Shown: one piece after another, positions 34,827 through 42,843 of the stretch
Layout: each line of letters opens with the position of its first letter
Numbering within the stretch: the first letter of the stretch is position 1
Source of the DNA: Halorarius halobius
GTDB taxonomy: Archaea > Halobacteriota > Halobacteria > Halobacteriales > Haloarculaceae
Reading direction: 5' to 3'
NCBI RefSeq assembly: GCF_024298865.1
Contig: NZ_CP101161.1
Coordinates: 3,679,175 to 3,743,174, forward strand
Length of the DNA: 64,000 nt
Made by a program: the position numbers and the translations under genes
The notes under the pieces: generated by a model
Told to the model about the DNA's origin: nothing
What the model saw: the letters and a program-made list of their open reading frames with translations, nothing else
The model's database searches: none

Positions 34827-35849
34827 TTAATGGGTTGTGTTCTCGGCCAACTCGCGGTAGAGGCCGACTAACTCCTCGCCGACGGCGTCGAGCGTGAACT
34901 GCTCGCTCACCGCGCGGGCGTTCGCCCCGACCCGTTCGCGCTCCTCCGGGTCGTCGAGCACTCGCCGCAGGGCCGTCTCGAACCCCCCGGCGGAGTCGGC
35001 CTTCAGACACGCCTCGCCGTCCGCGAGCCAGTCGTACGTCTCGATGTCGCGCACGACCGGGGGAACGCCACAGGACATCGCCTCCAGCAGGGCCATCCCC
35101 TCGTTCTCGTTGTGGGTGGGAAAGTAGAACACGTCGCCGGCGGCGAACGCGCCGGCGATGTCCTCGACGTAGCCCGTGAACGTGCAGTTGTCCGGCGCCG
35201 ACTCGACGAGTCGCTTCGTGTCGCCGCTCTGGAGCAGTTTGCCGAGCGGCCCGTGGGTCGGCTGGAGGAAACCGAACCAGACGAACTCGGTGTCGGGCAT
35301 CGCCCGGGCGGTGTCGATGAACGTCTCGAGCCCCTTCCGCTTGAGGACGTGGGCCACGGTGAACACGACCGGCGGGTCGAGGTCGTATCGGTCGAGATAC
35401 TGCTCGCGGAGGTCGGGGTCGTCGTGGCCCGCCAGTTTCGCGGGGTCGAACCCGTTGGAGATGACCCGCTTGGGCGTGTCAGTGTAGTCGTCGACGACCG
35501 CGCGGTTGTGCTCGGAGGGGCAGATTAGTCGGTCGGCCAGCGAGTAGGCGCGTTCCAGATACGGCCCCATCGGCTTCGAGAGGGCGTTCGAGAAGGCGAA
35601 ACTGTTCTCGAAGTCGGCGGCCGTCTGGTGGGTCGTGACGACGACGGGGACACCCCGACGCCGCGCCCGCCACGCGGTAAGCACGGAGCGTGGCCCCATG
35701 TTGTTGAGGTGAAGCAGGTCCGCCGACAGGTCGGGGTCGGTGGTGTAGTCGATGCCGTGGTCCTCGAGGACCCGCCGCTGGTTGGCGACGGACTGGGCCT
35801 GGCCGCCGGTGACGAACCGCTCCCACTCGAAGTAGTGGCTGACCCTCAC
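34827..35849 (-). CDS. GT4-family glycosyltransferase
   Basis: A 340-residue GT-B enzyme with an N-terminal HYFEWERFVTGGQAQSVANQ and DLLHLNNMGPRSVL, then a donor-binding site ENEGMALLEAMSCGVPPVV carrying the E-x7-E motif. Linker motif VFTVAHVLKRKGLETFI is typical of the family. I place the start at GTG 35849 (VRVSHYFEW); the longer upstream frame is antisense to RNase P component 4. It probably works with the 33696 enzyme. Substrates are unknown. Confidence 0.87.
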   Translation of the reverse strand: MRVSHYFEWERFVTGGQAQSVANQRRVLEDHGIDYTTDPDLSADLLHLNNMGPRSVLTAWRARRRGVPVVVTTHQTAADFENSFAFSNALSKPMGPYLERAYSLADRLICPSEHNRAVVDDYTDTPKRVISNGFDPAKLAGHDDPDLREQYLDRYDLDPPVVFTVAHVLKRKGLETFIDTARAMPDTEFVWFGFLQPTHGPLGKLLQSGDTKRLVESAPDNCTFTGYVEDIAGAFAAGDVFYFPTHNENEGMALLEAMSCGVPPVVRDIETYDWLADGEACLKADSAGGFETALRRVLDDPEERERVGANARAVSEQFTLDAVGEELVGLYRELAENTTH

Positions 35850-35936
35850 TGTCCGGGGCTCCGCCGCGTCGGCAGTTGAACCTGCCGACTCCGTACAGAC
35901 GGCGGATTTATCCGCACCGGCCGACTCGACGCAGGC

Positions 35937-36212
35937 GTGAGCGTCGCCGCGGAGCGCATCGACCGACTGCACGAACTCGCCCGCGAGGCCGCCCGCGAGG
36001 GCGACGACCAGCGGGCGCGCTCGTACGTCAGGCGGGCCCGCCGGGTCGCCGAGCGGCACCGACTCGACCTGCCCGACCGGTTCAAGCGGTTCACCTGCGA
36101 CGCCTGCGACGCCTACCTGGTGCCGGGCCGCAACGCCCGCGTCAGAACACGGGAAGGACACGTCGTGGTCACCTGTGACTGCGGAGCACAGGCACGCTAC
36201 CCGTACCGGTAA
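35937..36212 (+). CDS. rnp4: Ribonuclease P protein component 4 (Rpp21 family)
   Basis: A 91-residue protein. Zinc ligands: CDACD and TCDCGAQARYPYR (four Cys). The N-terminal half is helical (ERIDRLHELAREAAREGDDQ, then RARSYVRRARRVAERHRLDL). It binds the RNase P RNA with Rpp29 to help process 5' ends of tRNA precursors. GTG 35937 follows a CGGATTTATCC box (about 35903-35913) by 27 nt. The next gene (YhbY-like) is 70 nt downstream. Confidence 0.9.
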   Translation: MSVAAERIDRLHELAREAAREGDDQRARSYVRRARRVAERHRLDLPDRFKRFTCDACDAYLVPGRNARVRTREGHVVVTCDCGAQARYPYR

Positions 36213-36282
36213 TCCGGGGCGCTGGGCCGGCAGGCATCCGTTTCGGTAACTTTCAAACCGCGGGGGTACGAACCCCAGCCGT

Positions 36283-36525
36283 ATGAGTCAGGACCTGCGG
36301 GAGCGGGCCCACGACGTCGACGCGACGCTTCGCGTCGGCAAGTCGGGGCTCGACCCCGTCGTCGACGAACTGCGGAGCCAGTTGCAGGACCGCGACCTGG
36401 TGAAGGTGAAGTTCCTGCGGTCGGCCCGCGGCGGCACGACCACCGAGGAGTTGGCCGAACAGCTCGCAGAGCGGGCCGACGCCGAGTTGATACGGACCCG
36501 CGGCCACACGGCGGTGTTCCACTGA
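36283..36525 (+). CDS. YhbY family (CRM domain) RNA-binding protein
   Basis: An 80-residue protein fully covering one CRM domain: LRVGKSGLDPVVDELRSQLQ and the GxxG-like loop, then LVKVKFLRSARGG and ELAEQLAERADAELIRTRGHTAVFH. In bacteria it binds 23S rRNA during large-subunit assembly; archaeal members are presumed to act in ribosome or RNase P processing. It is coupled to rnp4 and its stop overlaps the ATG of the MscS gene (TGATG). Confidence 0.92.
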   Translation: MSQDLRERAHDVDATLRVGKSGLDPVVDELRSQLQDRDLVKVKFLRSARGGTTTEELAEQLAERADAELIRTRGHTAVFH

Positions 36526-37457
36526 TGGCGTGGCTCGTGCCGCTACAGTCGACCGACGCGACCGGGTTCGTCGAGCAGTTCCTCAACCAGTTGCTCGGCA
36601 ACACGGCGCTTGCGAGCCTCGCGGAGCCGCTCGCGCAGGCCATCGTGTTCGTCGTCGTGTTCGTCGCCGTCTACCTCGTCGGCCGGACGCTGTTGCGCCC
36701 GCTGACGGACCGGGCGCTGGACAAACGCGGCCTCGACGCCCACGCGAAGCGCCCGATAAAGCGGCTGGTCGGTATCGTCGTCGTGTTCGTCGCCATCGCC
36801 GTCGCGTTCGGACTGGCCGGCTTCGGCGACTTCCTGCAGTCGCTGGCGACGGTCGCGGCCGCGGCGACGCTGGCAATCGGTTTCGCGATGCAGGACGTCA
36901 TCAAGAACTTCGTCGCCGGCATCTTCATCTACACCGACAAGCCGTTCCGCATCGGCGACTGGATAGAGTGGGACGGCAACGCCGGCATCGTCGAGGACAT
37001 CTCGCTTCGCGTCTCCCGTGTCCGGACGTTCGACAACGAACTGCTGACCGTCCCGAACGGCCAGTTGACCGACGGCGTCATCAAGAACCCCGTCGCCAAG
37101 GACAAACTCCGCCTGAAGTTCGTGTTCGGCATCGGCTACGACGACGACATCGACCAGGCGACCGACATCATCATCGAGGAGGCCCGCGACCACCCGGAGA
37201 TACTCGACGACCCCGAGCCGTCGGTCCGCCTGACCGAACTCGCGGACTCGTACGTCGGCCTCCAGTCGCGCATCTGGATAGCGAACCCCTCCCGGGCCGA
37301 CTTCGTGCGCACCCGTGCCGAGTACGTGAAGAACGTGAAACAGCGGTTCGACGAGCAGGGCATCGACATCCCGTACCCCCAGCGTGAACTCGGGGGCGGT
37401 ATCGAACTCAGCGGCCCCGTCACCGAGGCGGAGGCGCTCAGCGGCGACGACGACTGA
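36525..37457 (+). CDS. MscS-family mechanosensitive ion channel
   Basis: A 310-residue channel with three to four N-terminal helices (AQAIVFVVVFVAVYLVGRTLL, LVGIVVVFVAIAVAFGLAGF, TVAAAATLAIGFAMQDVIKNFVAG). The pore helix TM3 carries the A/G-rich pattern typical of MscS. The cytoplasmic vestibule follows with DKPFRIGDWIEWDG, GIVEDISLRVSRVRTFD and VPNGQLTDGVIKN, all family signatures. It releases osmolytes under hypo-osmotic shock, relevant for a halophile. The 3' end, including the stop, lies in a tandem duplication. Confidence 0.93.
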   Translation: MAWLVPLQSTDATGFVEQFLNQLLGNTALASLAEPLAQAIVFVVVFVAVYLVGRTLLRPLTDRALDKRGLDAHAKRPIKRLVGIVVVFVAIAVAFGLAGFGDFLQSLATVAAAATLAIGFAMQDVIKNFVAGIFIYTDKPFRIGDWIEWDGNAGIVEDISLRVSRVRTFDNELLTVPNGQLTDGVIKNPVAKDKLRLKFVFGIGYDDDIDQATDIIIEEARDHPEILDDPEPSVRLTELADSYVGLQSRIWIANPSRADFVRTRAEYVKNVKQRFDEQGIDIPYPQRELGGGIELSGPVTEAEALSGDDD

Positions 37458-37511
37458 GCGGTCGCCGTCGAGACATCCGGCGACGACTGAGCGGTCACCG
37501 TCGAGACGTCC
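37448..37511 (+). repeat. Tandem duplication spanning the MscS stop codon (period 33)
   Basis: Two copies of about 31 nt (37448-37478 and 37481-37511) with two mismatches. Each contains the sequence CGACGACTGAGCGGTC, so the gene's TGA (37455-37457) is followed by a second in-phase TGA at 37488-37490. It is the result of slippage or duplication. Confidence 0.85.
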
Positions 37512-37550
37512 AGGTTCCGTTTCCGGCCCCGTCGTGACCGCCGACCCGAA

Positions 37551-37563
37551 AGGCCCTTATGTG
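37551..37563 (+). promoter_or_regulatory. Promoter box of SRP RNA
   Basis: An AT-rich element (CCCTTATGTGG) in GC-rich surroundings. It ends about 27 nt before the base proposed as the SRP RNA 5' end. Confidence 0.6.
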
Positions 37564-37586
37564 GCACCGCGGTAGGTGAAACTGGA

Positions 37587-37893
37587 CTAGGTCGGGCGGT
37601 TAGGCCCCGCCCCTCGCCCCCACTATGGTCTTCAGGGGGGACCGAAACCCGGGCGCGTCTGGCCCGCCCAGCACGGGCCCCGGGAGCCAACGTGGAAGCC
37701 TCGTCTCACGAGGGCAGCGGTCCGCGTCACTGCCTCTGCAGGGAGGTCGTGACGCGGTTGACCGTGGGCACTCCGTCAGGCACGGAAGTGAGCAGCGGAC
37801 CCGCGGACACCTGTCGCCCGTGGGGTCGCGGGGTGGAGGAGGCAACCGGGATTCCCCGTGCTGGAACGGCCAGGCAACCCCGTCCGTCCATCC
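37587..37893 (+). ncRNA. ffs: Signal recognition particle RNA (7S RNA)
   Basis: The diagnostic helix 8 is present at 37775-37796 with GTCAGG, GGAAG and GAGCAGC in the right order. Helix 6 is a perfect 9-bp stem (CCGCGTCAC at 37722-37730 with GTGACGCGG at 37749-37757), capped by a loop. The ends pair as expected for archaeal helix 1/5: GGTCGGGCGG (37590-37599) with CCGTCCGTCC (37880-37889). The length of about 307 nt is normal for archaea. The RNA binds SRP54 and SRP19 and targets secretory proteins to the membrane. The exact ends are inferred from pairing and promoter distance. Confidence 0.88.
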
Positions 37894-37932
37894 ATTCATC
37901 CGCGATTTCACAGGGAAAGCGGCGCGGCCGTC

Positions 37933-38358
37933 CTACACCAGCCCCAGCGCCCGCGCGTACCAGCCGGCGGCCACGGGGACGGTGACGCTGACGAGCGCGA
38001 GCACCCACCGGTGGAGTTCCAGCACCGTCGCGCCGAACCCGGAGACCTCGCCCAACTGGAGCACCAGTCCCCCGGGGACGGTGACGGCCCACAGCACACA
38101 GATGAGGAACACGAACGCGCCGAACACCAGTCCCGCACCCGCGACCAGCGGCGGGTCGGACCGCTGTTCGCGCCCGGCGGCGAACACGATGACGCCGACC
38201 AGCGCGAACAGGCCGGCGACGAGCGGCGAGATGGCACCGGCCGCGTAGTAGGCGCCGACCCCGCCCGCGTCGACGAGCAGGTACGGCACCGCGAGGACCG
38301 CGAGCACGAGGAGACAGCCGACGATTCCGGCGGTGGGAGCGGCACGCACGTCGTCCAT
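37933..38358 (-). CDS. Four-helix haloarchaeal membrane protein
   Basis: A 141-residue protein with helices IVGCLLVLAVLAVPYLLV, AISPLVAGLFALVGVIVFAAG, LVAGAGLVFGAFVFLICVLWA and VLALVSVTVPVAAGWYA. The charged residues lie at the ends and in loops (GREQRSDPP). A box (GATTTAAGGA on this strand, about 38380-38390) sits 27 nt before ATG 38358. No domain is known to me. It ends about 40 nt from the SRP RNA. Confidence 0.75.
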   Translation of the reverse strand: MDDVRAAPTAGIVGCLLVLAVLAVPYLLVDAGGVGAYYAAGAISPLVAGLFALVGVIVFAAGREQRSDPPLVAGAGLVFGAFVFLICVLWAVTVPGGLVLQLGEVSGFGATVLELHRWVLALVSVTVPVAAGWYARALGLV

Positions 38359-38435
38359 GTGTTCGCCTGCGGTCGGCCCCTCCTTAAATCGTGTCGGAGG
38401 GAAAGCGTGACGGATGCGGGCCGCCACGTACCCAC

Positions 38436-38720
38436 ATGGTCGGACTCGGAGACACCGCAAAGAAGATTCAGACGGTCGCCGACAAGGCGGAGAAGACGTA
38501 CAACCGCCTCGAACAGCTCCGCGGGCAGGTCGAAGAGACCCGCGAGACCGTCAACGACACAAACGAACGCGTGACGGAACTGGAGACGCAACTGGCCCAG
38601 CAACGCGCCATCATCGAGGCGCTGGCCGAGGAGTCGGGCGTCGACGTGGAGGACGCGCTGACGGAGGCCGCCATCGTCGAGCGGGAACCGGACATCACGC
38701 CGAAAGACGACGACGAGTAA
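38436..38720 (+). CDS. DUF5798-like coiled-coil protein
   Basis: A 94-residue acidic soluble protein. Residues 5-70 form a long helix with heptads (TAKKIQTVADKAEKTYNRL, VEETRETVNDTNERVTELE) likely to be a coiled coil. The tail is EREPDITPKDDDE. It matches a haloarchaeal DUF family by memory. The start is ATG 38436 (HMVGLGDT). Confidence 0.78.
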   Translation: MVGLGDTAKKIQTVADKAEKTYNRLEQLRGQVEETRETVNDTNERVTELETQLAQQRAIIEALAEESGVDVEDALTEAAIVEREPDITPKDDDE

Positions 38721-38772
38721 CGCCCGGTACGGAACCCGCGGCTTTTTCTCGGGCGGCAACTTTTGCGGGGAC

Positions 38773-39753
38773 ATGACCACGCATCGGGAGCCGCTCGACT
38801 CCGTGCTCGACACGGTGGGGGAGACGCCGCTGGTCCGGGTCCACGGGTCCCCCGACGAGGTGCCGGTGTACGCGAAACTGGAGTCGTTCAACCCCGGCGC
38901 GTCGGTGAAGGACCGCATCGGGAAGTACATGCTCGAACGGATGCTCGAACGGGGCGACATCGGGGAGGGCGGCACCGTCATCGAGCCGACGGCGGGCAAC
39001 ACCGGCATCGGCATCGCCGTCGCGGCCCGGCAACTCGGCCTGCAGGCGGTGTTCGTCGTCCCCGAGCGGTTCTCGAAGGAGAAACAGCAGTTGATGGCCG
39101 CCCTGGGCGCGGAGGTCATCAACACGCCCACCGACGAAGGGATGGGCGGGGCCATCGAGCGCGCCCGCGAACTCGCCGACGAGTTGGACGACGCGGTCGT
39201 CCCCCAACAGTTCTCCAATCCGCTGAACGCCGAGGCCCACTACGCGACCACCGCCCCCGAGATTTTCGAGGCGCTGGACGGCGAGGTCGGCGCCGTCGTC
39301 GCGGGGTGCGGGACGGCGGGCACGCTGATGGGGATGGCCCGCTACGCCCGCGAACAGGAGCCCGGCACGTACGTCTGTGCCGTCGAGCCGGAGGGGTCGC
39401 TGTACCGGTCGTTCGCGGGCGACGACCCCGAGGAAGCGGAGTACAAGACAGAGGGCATCGGCACCCACGACCCGACGACGAACGAGCTGTTCGACCCCGA
39501 ACTGGTCGACGAGATACGCGCGGTCGCGGACCGGGACGCCCACGACGAACTGAAGCGGCTGGCCAGCGAGGAGGGCCACCTCGTCGCTTCCTCGGCGGGC
39601 GCGGCGTCGGTCGCGGCCCGCGACGTAGCCGAGCGCGCGGCCAGCGGTGATGTCGAGTTGCCCCACGACTCCGTGGTGACGGTGTTCCCCGACTCCTCGG
39701 AGCGGTATCTCTCGAAGGGTATCTACCGGTCGTTCGAGGAGTGGGAGGGGTGA
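38773..39753 (+). CDS. cysK: PLP-dependent cysteine synthase family protein
   Basis: A 326-residue fold-type II PLP enzyme. The PLP Lys is in GASVKDRIGKYML, the substrate loop is TAGNTGIGIA (about residue 75), and the phosphate-binding Gly loop is GCGTAGTLMG. The length fits O-acetylserine sulfhydrylase or cystathionine beta-synthase core; the exact donor is unsure. A GGCTTTTTC box precedes ATG 38773 by 27 nt. Adjacent genes give no further hint. Confidence 0.9.
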   Translation: MTTHREPLDSVLDTVGETPLVRVHGSPDEVPVYAKLESFNPGASVKDRIGKYMLERMLERGDIGEGGTVIEPTAGNTGIGIAVAARQLGLQAVFVVPERFSKEKQQLMAALGAEVINTPTDEGMGGAIERARELADELDDAVVPQQFSNPLNAEAHYATTAPEIFEALDGEVGAVVAGCGTAGTLMGMARYAREQEPGTYVCAVEPEGSLYRSFAGDDPEEAEYKTEGIGTHDPTTNELFDPELVDEIRAVADRDAHDELKRLASEEGHLVASSAGAASVAARDVAERAASGDVELPHDSVVTVFPDSSERYLSKGIYRSFEEWEG

Positions 39754-39754
39754 G

Positions 39755-40612
39755 CTACCGGGTCGGGTCGCCGTAGCCGACCCCCTCCGTCCGCGCGGGC
39801 CGGCCGGGACCGAGCGCCCGGAGGAACCCGGCAGTCGCCAGCAGTGCGAGCGCGCTCACGAGACCGAAGACGACCAGCATCGGGAGCGGCACCGCCTCGC
39901 CCGCGAGCGACTGGACGAGCGCCATCGAGAGGACGGCCAGTCCGAGCGTCGCCGCCTTCACCAGCAGGACGCCGGTGAGCGCGTACCCCCACGGATGGCG
40001 GCGCGCGAGCAGGTACGCCGCGACCACGAACCCCGGGAGGACCACACCCAAATCGAGCACGTGGACGACGTTCGTCGGGAGGCCGGTGTCCGCGACGCTG
40101 GCCGGGACCGTCCCGGAGCGCGTCGCCGCGAGTATCTCCGCGAGCCACACCGCCCCCACCAGGACGGCGACGGCGACCTGCAACGCGACGTACGGCCAGA
40201 CGGGCCGCCGGCCGAACGCCCGCTTCAGTCCCGCGAGGTCGAGGTGTGCGACCCCGCCGACGAGGGAGAACAGCGACAGACCGAACGCCGCGACGTACAC
40301 GAGGAACAGTTCGTTGAATCGTGCGATGGTGGCGTAGGTGGCGTACGTGTACGCGAGGTAGCCGAGCGTGCCGAGCCACGCGACGTAGCCGCGCCGGGAG
40401 CCGCGGGCGGCGTACCACAGCGAGACGGCGACCGCCGGCACCGCCACGACGAGCGTGAGGAGGTCCTGGCCGAGCGACTGCGGGAGCAGGACCGCTGGGT
40501 CCCGGCGGTAGACGTCGGTGAGCAGGCCCGCGCCGCTGGCGACGGCCGCGAGCGCGAGCGCCGCAACCGACGAGACGCGGAGCGGCCGCGGCACCGTGAC
40601 GCTCGACGTCAC
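39755..40612 (-). CDS. Polytopic membrane protein, haloarchaeal
   Basis: A 285-residue protein with about eight helices, such as LLTLVVAVPAVAVSLWYAARG, FLVYVAAFGLSLFSLVGGVA, VALQVAVAVLVGAVWLAEILA and VLDLGVVLPGFVVAAYLLARR. It resembles no transporter family I know by eye. It overlaps the HemG-like gene by four bases in the same direction, suggesting co-transcription and perhaps shared function in a membrane redox process. Confidence 0.7.
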   Translation of the reverse strand: MTSSVTVPRPLRVSSVAALALAAVASGAGLLTDVYRRDPAVLLPQSLGQDLLTLVVAVPAVAVSLWYAARGSRRGYVAWLGTLGYLAYTYATYATIARFNELFLVYVAAFGLSLFSLVGGVAHLDLAGLKRAFGRRPVWPYVALQVAVAVLVGAVWLAEILAATRSGTVPASVADTGLPTNVVHVLDLGVVLPGFVVAAYLLARRHPWGYALTGVLLVKAATLGLAVLSMALVQSLAGEAVPLPMLVVFGLVSALALLATAGFLRALGPGRPARTEGVGYGDPTR

Positions 40613-41166
40613 GGCGCGGCCTCCACATCGCCGACCACCAGGTCCCCGAACTCGGCGGCGAACGCCGCGACCGCGTCCCAGTCAGTGTACTCGTAGTCGC
40701 GGGAGGTGTCGGTGTCGCCCGTCGCCTCCGCGGCGATGCGCTTCATCAGCCGGCGCTTGAGGAAGCCGTACTGCGAGTAGCGGACCGCACCACCGAACAC
40801 GCCGACTGCATCGGGGTCCCAGCCGGTCCGCTCGCGGAACTCGTCGACGTAGCGGTGCGCGTCGGCCTGCCGCTCCGGGTCGTCGACCGCGGCGGAGAGA
40901 CACACCTCGACGTAGCCGCTCGGGCGGGCGGCCAGCAGGTCGCGGTGCTCGCTCGCGAACGCGACCACGGCGTCCTGTGGCTTCCCCATGTGGATGGACG
41001 CCGCGAGCAGGACGCCGTCGGCGGCCTCGACCGCGGCGGCGTCAGTCTCGGAGACGTGGCTGACGGTCACCTCGTGGCCGGCCCCGCGGAGTCGGTCGGC
41101 GAGTCTGGTCGCCACTTTCTCGGTCTGGCCTTCGCCGGTCGCGTAAACGAGGAGGATGCGGCTCAT
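40609..41166 (-). CDS. Flavodoxin-domain protein, HemG-like (protoporphyrinogen oxidase type)
   Basis: A 185-residue flavodoxin-fold protein. The FMN phosphate loop is LVYATGEGQTEKVATRL. The GVLLAASIHMGKPQDAV segment and the C-terminal pattern KRRLMKRIAAEATGDTD then YEYTDWDAV strongly resemble HemG. A role in oxidising protoporphyrinogen for heme synthesis is likely but not proven. The start is ATG 41166, with a TGCAGTTATC box 27 nt upstream. Confidence 0.85.
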   Translation of the reverse strand: MSRILLVYATGEGQTEKVATRLADRLRGAGHEVTVSHVSETDAAAVEAADGVLLAASIHMGKPQDAVVAFASEHRDLLAARPSGYVEVCLSAAVDDPERQADAHRYVDEFRERTGWDPDAVGVFGGAVRYSQYGFLKRRLMKRIAAEATGDTDTSRDYEYTDWDAVAAFAAEFGDLVVGDVEAAP

Positions 41167-41277
41167 ACCCAAGAGTTCGACACCACCGGCGATAACTGCA
41201 GGTCCCGCGTCCCACCCGGTGAGAACCGGCGACCGTGCGCCGGTTCGGCCGGGTTTTTGGCCCGGGCGCCCGTATCG

Positions 41278-42201
41278 GTGAGCGTGAAACTCCGCAACGC
41301 CCTCCTCGCGGCCGCCGCCGGCGTCGGCGGCGTCGCGCTCGCCAACCGGACGCTCCGGGCCGCCGACCTCGACCCGCCGCTGGAGCGCGAGCAGACCGCC
41401 TACCGGTGGCGCGGGTTCGACGTCGCCTACACCGAGGCCGGCGACCCCGCGGACCCGGACCTCGTTCTCCTGCACGGCGTCAACGCCGCAGGCTCCTCCC
41501 ACGAGTTCGTGAACGTCGTCGACTCGCTCTCGGAGGAGTACCACGTCCTCGCGCCGGACCTGCCGGGGTTCGGCGGCTCAGACCGGCCCGCCCTCCTCTA
41601 TTCGGGGTCGCTGTACGTCGCGTTCGTCCGCGAGTTCCTGCGCGACGTGGCCGACGAGCCCCGCGTACTCGCTTCCTCGCTGTCGGCCGCCTACGCCGCC
41701 GTCGCCGCCGAACAGGCGCCCGTCGAGTCGTTCCTGCTCGTCTGCCCGACGGCGACGGCCATCCCCGGCAAGCGGGGCTGGCTCCGGAGCCTCCTGCGTG
41801 CGCCCGTCGTCGGCGAGGCGCTGTTCAACGTCGTCGTCTCGAAACCGTCCATCCGCAAGAACCTCGCGGACCACGGGTTCGCCGACTCCGACCGCGTCAC
41901 CGAGTCGTGGGTCGACTACGACTGGCGGGTCGCTCACCAGAAAGGCGCGCGGTACGCCCCCGCCTCGTTCGTCTCGGGGTATCTCAACCTCGACGCCGAC
42001 CTCGGGGCGCGGCTGGCTGACCTCGACGCCCCCACGACGGTCGTGTGGGGGAGCGACGCCCGGATGCCCGACCCCGAGACGGGACGGGAGATGGCCGAGC
42101 GAGCGGGCGCGGAGTTCCACGTCGTCGACGGCGCGGACCTGCTCCCGCACGCGGAACAGCCCGACGCGTTCCTCGACGTCGTCGAGAAAGCGTTCGCGTA
42201 G
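41278..42201 (+). CDS. Alpha/beta hydrolase
   Basis: A 307-residue hydrolase starting at GTG 41278, 27 nt after a GGGTTTTTGG box. LLHGVNAAGSSHEF is the oxyanion-hole HG region. The nucleophile elbow is atypical, LASSLSAAYAA (SxSxA instead of GxSxG). The Asp is in VVWGSDARMPDPETG and the His in ADLLPHAEQPDAF. An N-terminal Ala-rich helix may be a weak membrane anchor. The substrate is unknown. Confidence 0.88.
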   Translation: MSVKLRNALLAAAAGVGGVALANRTLRAADLDPPLEREQTAYRWRGFDVAYTEAGDPADPDLVLLHGVNAAGSSHEFVNVVDSLSEEYHVLAPDLPGFGGSDRPALLYSGSLYVAFVREFLRDVADEPRVLASSLSAAYAAVAAEQAPVESFLLVCPTATAIPGKRGWLRSLLRAPVVGEALFNVVVSKPSIRKNLADHGFADSDRVTESWVDYDWRVAHQKGARYAPASFVSGYLNLDADLGARLADLDAPTTVVWGSDARMPDPETGREMAERAGAEFHVVDGADLLPHAEQPDAFLDVVEKAFA

Positions 42202-42203
42202 CG

Positions 42204-42482
42204 TTACATCCCCATGTCCGCGGCGTCGTCGGGCACCGGCAAGTCGGGCGCGGAGACGCCGAGCAGTTCGGCGGCGTGGTCCAGCGCCATGTCGAACCCG
42301 TAGTAGCGTTCGAGTTCGTCGCCGTCGACGGTCGGGCGCACCTTCAGCATCGCGTACCCCTCGACGTTCTGTGCGACGGCGGCGGTCCGACCGTCCCGCT
42401 CGAAGGTGAGGAGTCGCTCCTCGTCGGTCTCGCGGTAGCGGGCCGTGATGCCGTTCGCCTCGGCGCTCGCGGTGTCAGTCAT
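42204..42482 (-). CDS. Small conserved haloarchaeal protein (DUF7111-like)
   Basis: A 92-residue soluble protein with strands ITARYRETDEERLLTFERDG and TAAVAQNVEGYAMLKVRP, then a helix ELERYYGFDMALDHAAELLG and an acidic tail (PVPDDAADMGM). No catalytic motif is seen. The start is ATG 42482. It is divergent from the PadR-like gene, with an 82-nt common promoter region. Confidence 0.72.
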   Translation of the reverse strand: MTDTASAEANGITARYRETDEERLLTFERDGRTAAVAQNVEGYAMLKVRPTVDGDELERYYGFDMALDHAAELLGVSAPDLPVPDDAADMGM

Positions 42483-42564
42483 GGGCGAGGCTACGGCCGG
42501 GGGATACCCGTAGGTGTCGGTTCGGACGGCAACGTTGACGGCTCCGGGGGTCGTTCGGTCGGCC

Positions 42565-42843
42565 ATGTCCAAATGGCTCGCCAGCGGCACGCGCCGCGAC
42601 ATCTGTATCCTGCTGTACGGCGAGGAGATGCCGGCCCAGAAACTCAAGTCCGCCCTGCAGGACCGCTACGACCGACGCATCGACCCCGAGCAGTTCCGGG
42701 CGGCCTTGCGGGCGCTGGAAGACACGGGGCACGTCGAGAAGCGCGTCGACGGGCTGGCGGACGTGTTCTCGCTGTCCGAGGCCGGCCGGCGCGGCGTCGA
42801 GCGACAGTACGAGTGGTTCGAGCAGCGGGTCGGCGGCGAGTAG
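42565..42843 (+). CDS. PadR-like winged-helix regulator
   Basis: A 92-residue DNA-binding protein. The sequence RRDICILLYGEEMPAQKLKSALQD gives helices 1-2, RRIDPEQFRAALRALEDTGHVEKR the recognition helix and wing, and the C-terminal helix is SEAGRRGVERQYEWFEQRV. It resembles PadR/DUF-type haloarchaeal regulators. ATG 42565 is chosen over upstream codons. It ends one base from the convergent acyl-CoA dehydrogenase, so it is not in its operon. Confidence 0.8.
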   Translation: MSKWLASGTRRDICILLYGEEMPAQKLKSALQDRYDRRIDPEQFRAALRALEDTGHVEKRVDGLADVFSLSEAGRRGVERQYEWFEQRVGGE

